A DNA stretch of 64,000 nt from Puccinellia tenuiflora (lineage: Eukaryota > Streptophyta > Magnoliopsida > Poales > Poaceae), in contig QRDG01000518.1 in the NCBI GenBank assembly GCA_012064385.1, positions 62,001-126,000 on the forward strand, written 5' to 3'. Below are positions 43,601 through 55,196 of this stretch, piece by piece. The translations under genes and the position numbers were made by a program. Under the pieces are notes generated by a model. That model was not told where the DNA came from and did no database searches. It saw nothing but the letters and a program-made list of their open reading frames with translations. The number at the start of each line of letters is the position of its first letter. Positions within the stretch are counted from its first letter, which is position 1.

Positions 43601-46189
43601 GAAAAAAATTACGCCCCGCGTATGGAACTGAAAATTTTAACATCCCCGCGCTCTTCCTCGGTATTTTTTCACATCGTTATTTTGTCCGTCATTGGCTGTC
43701 AGTGGGACATGCTATATGTTGGCCCGACGTGACATACATAATATTTTCATCATTTTGTTAGAATTCCTAGTTTTATACATTACGAATCTTGTACTACAAG
43801 AAACACAACACTTAAATGAAATTTGGAAAACCATAGAAAATTCAGAGTTGCAATTTTTGCGCTGACAAATGATAGATTGTTTTTCAAATACTTTGTGTAT
43901 ATAGCTAACTTGTAAATAGAGCCTAAAGTATAAAAAAAATTGTATTTGAAAAGTCGTATTTGAGCTACGTATGGGTAATTTTTTGTAGAAACAATGAGAG
44001 ACTAGAGGTATCTTTTCACACCAAGTCTCGTATTGTTTCCTTTCCCCCCTCTGGTTGTGTTCGTTTACCTTGTGTACATTGATTATCAGTGTAATTTTTT
44101 TTATATGGAATCGTTCACATAGTCGCACGCATTTTAGAAGAACTAAATTTATCTGCAATTCTCCTAAAATTAACTACATCGGCTAAAATTTGTAGTCGCC
44201 AACTCACCCTCTTCCCCTAGTCGACATATTTGGTCGTTCAAATATCAAATGAAAAGTCACCAACATGATGTAGTTGTATGCCTCATAATAAACAAAGTTG
44301 ATTCTTTGACCATCTCAATCGTAGGTAGTACACAAAATCGACAATGAAATGAAAATTGTGTGTGCAACAATGGTCAAAAGATGAACGAGAGATATCCGAG
44401 TGCGCATTTATAGGAATGATGCAAAATTTAACTGCATTTATACAATACTCATTCATGGTACTGAACATAACTTACAAGAGTTTTAGGACTTGTTTACTGT
44501 TAGAAGGACCCGAATACAACCATCCAAAATCCCTCATGTTGCATACGCAATATCGGAAATTAGGTTTTGAAAATAGAAGTAGACATGAGATAATCAAGTA
44601 TGTAGGTGTCCATGATCTAGGGTTTCGATAGATGACATCATTAGAACTAGAATTTTGGAAAGTAGATCTGAGATGCTCCGATGTAGATGATGTCGGACCT
44701 TGATCGACGATACAAATTGAAGATGATGTCGGACCTCTGGATGGATAAGAAATTTAAAACGATCGAACAAAAGTGATGATAAAATTGGATAGATCATATT
44801 TAATGGGAGACAAAAGCATTTCAGTTTTGCTGGAAATTGACTAGATCTTCGTCTTCTATTGTTTGGATGATTGTAAACTACGTGGATCGTCTGTCTAACC
44901 GAGCAAAGTCCCATGCTCAAACAAAAAGTTCCAGCTATTATTCGCAAAAAGAAGACCCACAACTACGGTTAAGAGTAATTTGAATTTGGTGGAACAAGTG
45001 CGAGATCTATGGGATTGGGATTCAAAGTTCTAGGGTTACGGTGGATGAAACTTGATGAGGTTTGTCAAGATGGAACAATTTTTAAGATATCAATAAATTA
45101 TTTGTAGAAGTTGAAAGAAAACATGGAGTTTTGAATCCTTAGGAGAGAAGATTTGAAATTGAGATCTAGAGTTTCACAATTTCGACACTAGAGGAGAAGA
45201 AGATCGAATCATGCTCTATTTATAGGCCAAAAAATTGGTTGGAAGGAGATTTTTTAGTAGGAAATAATTATAAATAAATTAAATTTAATTCGAAAATTAA
45301 TTGCTCAAGATATGAAAATTCAAATCTAGATAAGTAAAGAGGAAATAATGCACGATTCATCAACACTGGATTGAATCGATCGAACCAGCGATCGATCGAG
45401 GCGGCGGCCTCGTGCGGGATGCATGGCCTGGACGATCGGCCAAGCTGGGCCGGCCCATGACAGCTACGTGTGGATGTAGGAATGAGCACAGGAAGGGAGG
45501 CCAGCAGCTGGGCTGGGCTTCATGGGAGCGGGTCGAGGCTGGCCTGATTGGATGAGCACAAGACGGGAGACCGGCTGCTAGGCTGGGCTTCGTGGGAGCA
45601 GGCCGAGACTGGTGCGGATGGGCCTGGAGGAAACAAGGAAAAAGAGAGGAAGAAGGGAGGGAAGGGAAAAAAATAGAAGAGAATGAGGAATGGAAAGAAA
45701 ATTTTCTCTTTAGAATTTTTTTAAAACTATTTTAGATGTTTTCAACGTGACATTCCAATATTGCACAAGAGATTTTATAGCTCGATTGTAATGTCATAGG
45801 GCCCCTAATAGGATGTTGGAGGTTGTCTCGCATGTTACATAGGTTATCGCTCCTACATAAAAAACGTTCTATAGAAAGATTATGTACTTATAATATGCTT
45901 CACAATAATATTAACATCAAAATTTTATTTTATTTTTATATATAAAATTTTACAATTTATTAACTAAAGAAATTCATGCGTACTCATTGGAAATAATTCA
46001 ATTTTGAGCCGTATGTATCTCAAATAATATAATAAATAAATACATATGTGCAAGTGTAGGTGATAAAATAGGTTAAAAATTAGTTTTCCCATTGTCTCTT
46101 GATGGTACTAGTAGTTGTGATAGTATTCCTTTTTTTTAATTAAAAGTAGATACTAAACTGTTCCAGTTTTCTCAAGAGTTATATAGCTT
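43601..46189. other. CACTA internal DNA without genes
   Basis: AT-rich. A 71-bp tandem duplication lies at about 45488-45630 (each copy with GAGCACA…GGGAG and CTGGGCTT). No coding region is supported. Confidence 0.5.
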
Positions 46190-46430
46190 GTAACACTATG
46201 CACCAACATCTGATTATATGTTACTACATAAAATAGTCGTAACACATGCGGTGCAACACAAATTTATTTGTTACAATGGCATTGTCTTAGTAACACGTTT
46301 TTGGATCTTATCAACTATGTGTTACTGTATGCCCTGTAACACACATGATATGTTACTCGGATTTCACTATGTAACACATTTTTCTGTGTGTTACTTGGTT
46401 ATGTTACCAAAGCTCTGTCCTGTTGTAGTG

Positions 46431-47218
46431 CGCCATGTGCTAGTCCTAGTAGTTCATCCACTAAAAATGTTGGTACATCTTGTGATGAATTACTTGCTTT
46501 GCCTTGTTGCTCTAACAATGAAGCTTCTACTTCCTCTAGTTCATTTATTGCCACTAACCATGTAGAGAAAAGAGGAGAGCTCAAGGCCCAAGCCACTTCT
46601 TTGAAGAAAGGCTTGGAAAAGCGTCATGAGGGGAAGAGGGCACTTGACAACATGTTGAGTGTGCAACAATCCCCAAATGACAAGAGTGGACTTGGATTCA
46701 ACTCCAACATCAAGAACAAGTCCAAGGTTGAGAATAAGAAGGGCCAAGTTCAAATCAAGAATCCGGCCAAGATCACTTGCTTCAAGTGCAAGTTAGAAGG
46801 GCACCATGTTCGTGATTGCCCAATGAAGAAGAAGAAGCCACTTAGTGAGAAGCAACTAGGGAAGCGGCCTCTTGTTCAATCTCGTGCTCAACCACGAGTT
46901 GAACAAAGGCCACCTCCCAAGAAGACTCAAGTTATTGCTTCTCAAGTTGAGGAGCCTATTAAGAAGAAGAAGAGTCGGTGTTGCTACCTTTGCCGCGGCA
47001 AAGGTCATTTTGCTTCTTCATGCACTAACGGTACCTTATCCAACCCTATCATAATTGATGATGATTATTCTCTTGGGAAGGATAGAAGTGGCAATGTGTT
47101 TGCCAAATATGTGGGAGCTCAAAGTGGTGTCAAGAAAAGCACCATTTGGGTTTCCAAACCTATTGTGACTAACCTCTTAGGACCCAACTTGGTTGGGGAC
47201 CAACAAGCTTCAACTTGA
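46431..47218 (+). pseudogene. gag: Copia gag, second part, with two zinc knuckles
   Basis: Directly after the CACTA end the frame continues the gag seen at 34086-35571, starting with a Cys/Ser-rich stretch. Two CCHC knuckles follow: CFKCKLEGHHVRDC (about 46779-46820) and CYLCRGKGHFASSC (about 46981-47022), separated by a Lys-rich spacer. The frame ends at 47218. No protease or pol follows. Confidence 0.85.
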
Positions 47219-48296
47219 TCAATAGGTTGATGTGGACGACATTGGTGACTTGGCTATTTTTAAAGAATTAAGGGATCTTCATGGTTTATTTCCCAAGCCA
47301 AGTCAATTGGAGGATCACATATCTATCTCATATCCAATGCTTCCTCCTTGCGGTAACATGTATTTAACTCATATATACATTGAAAGTTGCTTGCTCCCTT
47401 GCATGTGTTAGTTTTGTTCCTAGCATGTGCTTGTATGTGATATGCTACCTTTCTACTTGTCTTGTTACTCAAGGTTGTGTATGTTAGTTGTGTATCTTGT
47501 AAGTGTAACTTTGTGTTGAGCTTTTTAGATCTTGTGTGGATTTAATTTGGCTTTTTGAGATATCAGTGGACCCCTCCCATTTTGGGGGAGTGAAATGCTT
47601 TGTGCACTTCACAAACCTAAAAATGTGTGTACATGAAGGACACCACCTAGTATTGATATTTCAATATTATCTAGCTACTATGTGGTATGTCATATTCATG
47701 AGAAATTCAAATTCTACAATGTCCATTAATTTCTCTAGTTGGTTTTATTTGCCTCTTGTTAAGGATAAAATGATTATCACATTATGGGGGAGTAATAAGC
47801 TATGTGCATATTACAATACCATAAAAATGTGAACATTTGAGGCTTGCCACCTAGAGTTGATATGGTAAATTATCTTTTTCTTATGTGCCATGTTTGCTCA
47901 AACAAGTTTCAATTTTTTTTTTCTTTGGCTCTTGTTTGTGTGAGTTTGCTTGGTGTGGTTTTTCTCTAATATGCATTTCCATATATTATGTGAGAAACCA
48001 TTTGTTTCCTTTTATTCTAACCATGGCTTTGCCGGTTGGTTCGAATAATTGAAACTACCAACAACCTCTTTAAAAAAAATGGTGTTTTAATTCCTATCTT
48101 TTGCCATTTGCTAGTTTGTGGTGAAGTTGGTCTTGTACATCATTCCTTTATACCACCGAGAAATATCTCTATATACTCCTTGTCCATGACAAGTGATACT
48201 AGTAATTGTGGTGGATTTTGTAGACCATCTTCACATTGGCTCTTGCATTGATTTGCTTTATCTATTGCCTTCCTTGCCTTTTGAATGGATCCTATC
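47219..48296 (+). other. Non-coding 3' internal region of the large Copia-type element
   Basis: No pol. Two diverged copies of an 80-bp unit, each beginning with TGGGGGAGT, lie near 47583 and 47786. They look like duplicated purine-tract regions, yet neither is next to LTR B; the sequence right before LTR B (48297) is not purine-rich. Confidence 0.6.
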
Positions 48297-50760
48297 TGAA
48301 AGTGCATGGTTGATCCCATGCATGGTTTTGGTAATTAATGACAATCTCTATGCACTAATATTTGCATTGAGCTATATTTGTAGGTGTCCATTAGCTTGCT
48401 TGTCTCCATGTGTTGGAGTCAAGGTTTAGGGAAGAAGATCAAGGCCAAGGTGTTCGTCATCGAGAGAAAGGCCAAGTGAAGATATGCCGAAGGAGTGCTT
48501 TCCCCATCAGCGTCATGTGAATCTTCACCAAGCAAGGCGCGATCAAGAAAGGTGGTTCGTCTTGAGAGATGAAGATCTTCTTCTTCGACCTCAAGTGGAT
48601 TTATGCGCAAGGCAAAGGTATGATCTTGATAGGGTTTCTATTTTACCGGTCTCATGTTGTTTAGTGAGAGACCGGGTTATAGGATAGATAGCCGTACTAT
48701 CAAGAGGGGCTCTCGACCGAGTATCGTGATCGTATCGTTCGTGGAGAGCTCAAACCTTTGCATCCATGCAATCATCTTTCTTGGTTCTTATTTGGCTTTT
48801 ATCCATGTGAGAATTTAGAGCTTGTGTTCATCTCCATACCAAGCTCTAGTTCATCAAAAACGGATCTCATGAATATCTCCTTGCGTTTTTGATATCGGAG
48901 GCTTTACCGGTTTGTCTCTTCTATGAGAGGTCAAACTCTCTCCTTATGTTTTCCTCCTCACATGATAGACTATGATATGTATATGCATGATCTTGTAGGG
49001 CTTGTGATTATCTTCGAAACAAGCCAAGATCATAGAAAACGGAGTCTTGATGAAAAACTTGTGCGTTTTCGGTTTTGGAGATTTTGCTGGTTCATCTATG
49101 CGGAAGGTTTCACTCTTCCATTTTTTAGCAAAATCTCCATTGATTGGTTTCAATATTTTTACTTTTTGTAGGGTAGCTCTTGTCGTCCTCTTTCCAACAA
49201 AATTGGATTCACTCGATTCGGAGTTGCCACGCAAAAGTTATTCAGTTTCAGGGTTTGCCTGTTTTTCTCTGCCGGCCGGAAGTACCGGTCCCTGGACCGG
49301 TACTACCGCTGGGCACTTCCGGTGCCCAGTTCCGGCCCTTCTGCCGCTTATTTTTCTGGGTTCTGGACTCCCTGGGTTCCCCCGAATTTTTGCACCGGAA
49401 ATAGCACCGGTAGTACCGGGCCACCGGAAGTACCGGTGGCCACAGCGGTACTTCCGCTCCTACTTCCAGTGGAAAGTTCCGGAGGAACTTCTGCTTATTT
49501 TTTTCAGGCACTGGACTTCTCGGGGTCTCCCAACTTTTGGACCGGAAGTGGGCCCGGAACTACCGGCCCACCGGAAGTACCGGCCCCCGCCACGGTACTT
49601 CCGGTCCTGCGGGTTTTCTTCTCTGAAGTGAGCCGTTGGGGCAGTTTTGCTTGGAGCGGTAGTACCGCCCCTTGGGCCGGTACTACCGGCCCTGCGGGAT
49701 TTTGTGCCCAACGGCCAGATTCCCAGGGCTCCTATTTAAATGGGTTTTCTTCCCCAACGGTTCAATGGATCTTGGTGAACCTTTTGCTCTCTCTCTCCTC
49801 CATTGTTGCACATCTTTGAGAGCTTGATTCCTCCACTTCCCTCCAATGATTCTTGCCCATCTTTAGGGAAACAAGAGAGGAGATCTAGATCTACCATTCC
49901 ACCAATCAAATCCTCCTCTAAGTGAGGGGAACCTAGTGGATCTAGATTTAGGGTTGCTTTGTGTTCTTCCCCTTGTTCTTCCTCTCAAATCCCTCCATAG
50001 CATTAGTTGCTTTGGTTGGATTTCGGAGTGAAGGACTTGACCACTTTGTGTGCTCTTGCCTTTTGCATTTGTTGCATCGGGTTGCTCTCCCTACGTGATA
50101 CGTGAAAATCGAAGTTGAGAAGCTTGTTACTCTTGGGTGCATTGTGTTCCCAAGAGCTTGTTGCCTCTTGGGTGCATTGTGTACCCTAGACGGTTGGAGG
50201 TGCCGCGAAGACTTCGCTTGTGAAGCTTCGGCACGAGTTTGGGAGCCCCCAATTGAGTTGTGGGTGTGTGCCCCAAGAAGAGTTGTAAAGGGCTCCGGAA
50301 TCCGCCTTGAAGGATTCCGATAGTGGAAGGTGAACCAATCCCTTGGGTGAGGTTCATCGGAGAATAGGGTGAGGCCTTCGTGGCGTCTTGAGTAGGCCTC
50401 TTGTGGCGAGCTCACACCCCTCCAACGAGACGTACTCCCTTAACAAGGAGGAACTCGGGAATACATCCTCGTCTCTGCGTGCCTCGGTTATTTCTATACC
50501 CGAGCTTTACTTATGCAATTTACCTTGTGATAGCCTTCGTGCTTGAAGTCCATATCTTGCTATCTCCTTGTTGCTTGAATTGCTTAGCATAAGTTGTTGG
50601 TGCACATAGGTAACCCTAGCATATTAGGTTGTTGGTTTGTTAATTTAAACACATAGTTTTATTCCGCAATTATCAAGCCCCTAATTAGAAAAAGTGTTAA
50701 TCGCCTATTCACCCCCCCCCCCCCCCTCTAGGCGACATCTCGGGCATAGTTGTTCTTTCA
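48297..50760 (+). repeat. LTR B of the large Copia-type element
   Basis: 2,464 bp, TGAAAG…CTTTCA. The middle (49262-49705) is a dense array of CCGGAAGTACCGG and CCGGTAGTACCGG motifs. A poly(C) run lies at about 50710-50726. The first 0.5 kb and last 1 kb resemble LTR A; the centre does not. Confidence 0.85.
49262..49705. repeat. CCGG(A/T)AGTACCGG palindrome array in LTR B
   Basis: Many variants of CCGGTACTACCGG, CCGGAAGTACCGG and related forms, often as self-complementary pairs, fill about 440 bp and give CpG-rich DNA with hairpin potential. Confidence 0.8.
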
Positions 50761-50763
50761 ACA

Positions 50764-51321
50764 GTGCAATCCGATTGGGGAGGTGAATATGTGAAGCTGA
50801 ATTCTCTCTTTCAACAACAAGGGATTTCTCATCACATCTTTTGTCCTCACGCGCACCAACAAAACGGTTCCGCTGAGCGTAAACATCGACATATAGTGGA
50901 GGTTGGCCTAGCTCTCTTAGCTCATGCTCACATGCCTCTAAAATACTGGGATGAAGCGTTTCTCACTGCCACCTATCTCATCAATATGCTTCCCAGCAAA
51001 ACCATCAACAATGACACTCCCGTTCATCGACTTCTAGGCACTAAACCAAACTATGCTTCCTTACGTGTTTTTGGGTGCGCCTGCTGGCCTAACTTGCGAC
51101 CCTACAACAAACGCAAACTTGTGTTTCGATCCAAACAATGTGTCTTCTTAGGATATATCCCTCGCCACAAAGGTGTTAAGTGCCTCGAAGTTTCCTCTGG
51201 ACGTGTGTATATCTCTCGTGATGTTGTCTTTGATGAGTCCGTTTTTCCGTTCCAAAAACTTAATCCTAACGCCGGTGCTCTTCTTAGACAACAAATCCTC
51301 CTTATTGATCCTTCTCTTTGA
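50764..51321 (+). pseudogene. Copia integrase, C-terminal two thirds
   Basis: The frame starts at VQSDWGGEYV, after the junction with LTR B. It includes QQNGSAERKHRHIVE with the catalytic Glu and the conserved HRLLGTKPNYASLRVFGC and SRDVVFDE blocks, and stops at 51321. The N-terminal zinc-binding part and the first catalytic Asp are missing. Confidence 0.9.
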
Positions 51322-51725
51322 AATTCCGAACAGGGGGACACAGTTGATGATTTAAACATGGAAAATTCTCATGCTACTAATATCCCGACTAGCTCGTTTA
51401 ATGGTGTGCCGGTACAACCACGGTGCAATGCTGAAAATCTGGGCCAAAACGGAGGTCAAAACGACCCAAACGCTCTCCACAAGCCTCTGCACAAGATGAC
51501 AGAGGCACGGGACACGGAGCTGACTCCCCGACACAATCTGCCTCGGGATCCAGCTCGGGATCGTCCTCGGATCGGACATCGCCCAGTCCTGCCGCGTCCG
51601 ACACGCACGGGTTCGTCGAGTCCCCGTCGCCCAGTCCGTCGCGAACACCTGGCTCCAGCTCCCGCCCTCGTGCACATGGTGTCGGCCCGATTTCAGGATC
51701 GTCTACGGCCGCGCCCTCCACCCCG

Positions 51726-52769
51726 ATGCCTTTGTCTACGCCCACAGCCTCGGCCACCGGATCGAGTGTGCCCAGCAGCGGGAACAGGACAGCGACGGCT
51801 GCCGACAGCTCCGGATCTTCTGCGGCTAGTACGCCTGTGCAGCAATCTGCTGCACCTCGTCCTGCTACACGTGCGTCACGAGGAGTACATCAGCCCAAGA
51901 AATACACCGATGGCACCGTGCGCTGGTGTTTATCTGTCGCATCTGATGAACCAGCAAATCTCAGGGCTGCTATGGCTGCTCCACATTGGAAAGCTCCTAT
52001 GGATGAGGAATATGGTGCTCTCATCAAAAATAAAACCTGGAGATTGGTTCCTGCCTCACCAGGCAAAAATGTCATTGATTGTCGTTGGATATACAAAGTG
52101 AAGCGTAAAGCAGATGGCTCTATTGATAGATATAAAGCTCGACAGGTTGCCAAGGGTTTCAAGCAGCGTTTTGGTATTGATTATGAGGATACTTTCAGTC
52201 CCGTAGTAAAAATTGCAACTGTTCGTCTTGTTTTGTCCATTGCTGTATCCAGGGGATGGAGTCTGCGACAGTTGGATGTCAAGAACGCGTTTCTTCATGG
52301 TGTTCTGGAAGAGGAGGTCTATATGACACAGCCACCTGGTTATGAAGATAGGGGGAAATTGAACCATGTTTGCAAACTTGACAAGGCGTTATATGGCTTG
52401 AAACAAGCACCTCGAGCTTGGTACTCCAGGTTGAGCTCTCAACTGGTTGCTTTTGGGTTTATTGCTTCCAAGTCAGATACATCACTATTCATCTATCGCA
52501 AGGCCAATATTACTATTTTCATGCTCATCTATGTGGATGATATCATAGTTGCAAGCTCTTCTCAAGCTGCCACTGATGCGTTGCTTAAAGACTTGAGTAA
52601 GGAATTTGCATTAAAGGATCTTGGTGATCTTCACTATTTCTTGGGCATTGAGGTTCACAAGGTTAATGATGGTCTAGTTCTCAATCAAGCAAAATATGCT
52701 CAGGACATACTGACACGTGTTGGCATGGTGGATTGCTCAGGCGTGTCTACACCCTTGTCGTCATCATAA
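51726..52769 (+). pseudogene. Copia reverse transcriptase (RVT_2)
   Basis: From a Ser/Ala-rich linker into a full RVT_2 domain: WRLVPASPGKNVIDCRW, RQLDVKNAFLHG, GLKQAPRAWY and the IYVDDII catalytic block near 52530. A stop at 52767-52769 lies where related proteins read on into the thumb. The frame differs from that of the integrase part, so at least one frameshift lies between 51321 and 51726. Confidence 0.88.
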
Positions 52770-53786
52770 AAAATAACTGCAAGGGAAGGAGACTTGTTGG
52801 GTCCTGAGGATAGCACAAATAGCACAAATTACAGAAGCATGTTGGTGCACTACAGTATATAACTCTCACAAGACCTGATATCTCCTATGCTTGTCAACAA
52901 GGTCTGTCAATATTTGCATGCTCCTACCACCATCCATTGGGACTGCTGCTAAACGTATCTTGAGATATGTTAAGCATACCCTGAGTGTTGGACTCACATT
53001 CATGAGGTCCAATTCTACATTAGTCAGTGTTTTTTCAGATGCAGATTGGGCTGGTTGTGTAGATGATCGCAGGTCTACTGGCGGTTTTGCTGTGTTTTTC
53101 GGACCAAATTTGATTTCATGGAGTGCTAAGAAGCAAGCTACAGTCTCCAGGTGCAAGCACAGAAGCAGAATATAAGTCAGTAGCAAATGCAACTGATGAA
53201 GTGATTTGGGTTCAGTCCTTGCTTGCAGAACTTGGTGTTAAATTTGTTGAATATAAATATATTGCCTAGCCCCTTTCCATCAGTTCGGACTTTTGGTCTA
53301 GATGGCTAGTGCAACAATTCTATATGGTATCAGAGCCAAGAGGTCTCGAGTTCGAGACCCCGCTCACGCGGATTAAAAAAAGAAAGAAAAAAAGATCCTG
53401 CGGCCCGCTCCTATCCCACGCTAAGGACTAAAATAGCCTAGACGTGAGGGGGAGTGTTGAATATAAATATATTGCCTAGCCCCTTTCCATCAGTTCGGAC
53501 TTTTGGTCTAGATGGCTAGTGCAACAATTCTATAAAATTGACTCAAGTACCATGTTTGTGGTGTGATAACTTGGGAGCTACGTATCTGTCAGCCAATCCA
53601 GTGTTTCATGCTAGAGCCAAACACATCGAGATAGATTTTCACTTCGTCAGAGAACGGGTGCTGAAGAAACAACTAGAGATTCGCTTTATTCCCTCAAAGG
53701 ATCAAGTTGCTGATGGATTCACCAAACCTCTACCAGTGAGAAGTTTTGAAGAATTTAAGCATAATCTCAACTTGACTAAGTTGTGA
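52770..53786 (+). pseudogene. Copia RNase H, broken and interrupted by a SMART
   Basis: Fragments in several frames: RILRYVKHTLSVGLTF and FSDADWAGCVDDRRSTGG (52945-53090), a frameshift near 53150, the SMART at 53245-53534, then the C-terminal RNase H (WCDNLGATYLSANPVFHARA) to the stop at 53786. Confidence 0.85.
53245..53534 (+). mobile_element. SMART (290-bp miniature LTR retrotransposon)
   Basis: Two 80-bp terminal repeats (53245-53324 and 53455-53534), identical as far as I can read, enclose 130 bp. Target duplication AAATT at 53240-53244 and 53535-53539. A PBS (TGGTATCAGAGCC) follows the first repeat, and a purine tract (GAGGGGGAG) precedes the second. No coding capacity. Size and layout fit grass SMARTs. 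A T-arm-like hairpin GGTCTCGAGTTCGAGACC lies just after the PBS. Confidence 0.95.
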
Positions 53787-53797
53787 TTAAGGGAGGG

Positions 53798-53980
53798 TGT
53801 TAGAAATAATATTAGAGACCTACACGGTCACGTATTGTATTCAGGATAGATCGGTCCTAGACCGACTCGATTGTATCACGACACCCTTGTAACCGCCATA
53901 CATCAATACATATACCCACGATGTGGGGGCTCGGTGATTATCCGAGTAGCTTCTCTGCCTGATCGATTACACGTTTTACA
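53798..53980 (+). repeat. 3' LTR of the decayed Copia element
   Basis: 183 bp, TGTTAGAA…GTTTTACA, directly after the purine tract. Confidence 0.85.
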
Positions 53981-53984
53981 ACCA

Positions 53985-55180
53985 GTTTAGGACCAGATAT
54001 GTTTCCCCTTTTAGTTGAACCATTACTTGTTCTGTTCTGTTCTGATCTTGGGTTTGTTATTCCTAGCTGCTTCTCTGATTTGGATATTGGAGGTGTGCAG
54101 CTGTGTTCGTTGTTCGAGGTAGAGTCTGGGTTCAGAAACTGATTGTGTTAGCCTACCTAGCTGTCATTGTAGAGTCTGGGTTCAGAAAATGATTGTGTTA
54201 GCAAGACAAGCAGATGATTCTTAACAAACTTTTTTTTCAAAGGCAAAAGCTATTGCTTCACATTGCAAATCTGGTAATTACCATGTACGGAATATATTAT
54301 TATCTTGCAAGGGCAAAAGTTAGTGCTTCAAACAACAAACTGCTAATTAATTAGTCTGGCAGTAATTTGCACATCCATATATATGTTTTAGCATGAACAT
54401 TCTCAAGCTATAGTTACACATTGTATGTAACAGTGTAAGTATAATAGTGTAAATTCAAACTAACATGCTAAATTTGCGATCCATGTCTTCAGAATGTGGC
54501 AAAGATCCCTTGCAAGATAATGCTAGCTCTTTTGCTAGAGGAACTTGCTTTTCCGAAGGCGAGACATGATATTCATATGGGTACCCGTAGTAGAGTTTCT
54601 GCTGTTGTCACATTCTATTTGTCTGCACGTATGCCTGGAAACTTACTTCAGCCTGTCAAAACGGGTGGTGTTGAAGCTGTTGATTCTGAACTGTGGCAGC
54701 ACACTCACTGCTAATGATGGTGAGATTGTATTATGAATTAATTAATATTGATATCACTAGCTTACATGCATGAAAAAGGTGTTAGCTGCCCATTTTAATA
54801 AAAGTTTACCCTTAATTAATTTGGATCCTTTGCCAACCTTTTTCATGTTTTAGCTGTTTGATAGGTTTCTACCCATCACTTTCGAAAGTGAAATTATTTA
54901 ATTGGACTTTTGCTGCATAATAATGGTGAAAGCAATTCTACCTGTACTAAGTTTCAGAGATCTATGAATGCCTTCCTCTGTATGTAGGTTGCATGTTCCC
55001 ACAAATCGAGTTCTTTTATTTCTGCCATGGCGTTCCTTTTGTGCTTGGTTCATTTTTCCTCGATCTACTTCCAGTTAGTTCCTTGTGTTGTTGTTCAGGA
55101 AACTTATCAGTGACTCCTGGAAGCTGGAATATGAGGAGATAACAGTACCTATATTAGGTATATCGTGTTTTCCTGATTCA
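53985..55180. other. No supported gene
   Basis: A short 34-bp unit (GTAGAGTCTGGGTTCAGAAA start) is duplicated at about 54119 and 54169. A 72-codon frame at 54496-54714 follows an AG and could be an exon or part of a non-coding transcript; I do not recognise it. Confidence 0.4.
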
Positions 55181-55196
55181 GTTTTGGGTTTATGTA

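Larger units (their letters stand above)
35572..46430 (-). mobile_element. CACTA (En/Spm) transposon, 10.9 kb, inserted in gag
   Basis: The ends CACTACAACAGGACAGAG at 35572 and its complement ending at 46430 form a TIR of about 27 bp with two mismatches. The 3-bp flanks are TGC and CGC. Both subterminal zones (35590-36000 and 46190-46420) are packed with GTAACAC/GTGTTAC repeats in both orientations. Coding remains are on the minus strand (36456-36799, perhaps 43240-43600). A 5-kb solo LTR sits inside (37572-42532). I see no complete transposase, so it is non-autonomous or decayed. Confidence 0.93.
31374..50760 (+). mobile_element. Large Copia-type element with gag only, nested and recombinant
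   Basis: Two related LTRs (31374-34031, 48297-50760) enclose a Copia gag followed by non-coding DNA, with no protease, integrase or RT. A PBS for initiator tRNA-Met lies at 34034. A CACTA element (35572-46430) splits gag. The LTRs differ in length and middle sequence. The left flank is hAT DNA (CTTGT), while the right flank is the middle of a Copia integrase (ACAGT), so there is no target duplication. I infer that the two ends come from different insertions of the same family joined by recombination. Confidence 0.8.
50761..53980 (+). mobile_element. 3' part of a decayed Copia element
   Basis: It begins abruptly within the integrase core next to LTR B, continues through RT and RNase H, and ends with a purine tract (AAGGGAGGG) and a 183-bp 3' LTR (53798-53980). 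Stops and frameshifts interrupt pol, and a 290-bp SMART sits in RNase H. The 5' LTR, gag, protease and integrase start are absent from the window. Confidence 0.9.

Noticed and set aside
54496..54714. Exon of a host gene
   Set aside because: It follows a possible acceptor, but I found no recognised domain, no joining exons and no conserved pattern; kept only as an unassigned stretch.
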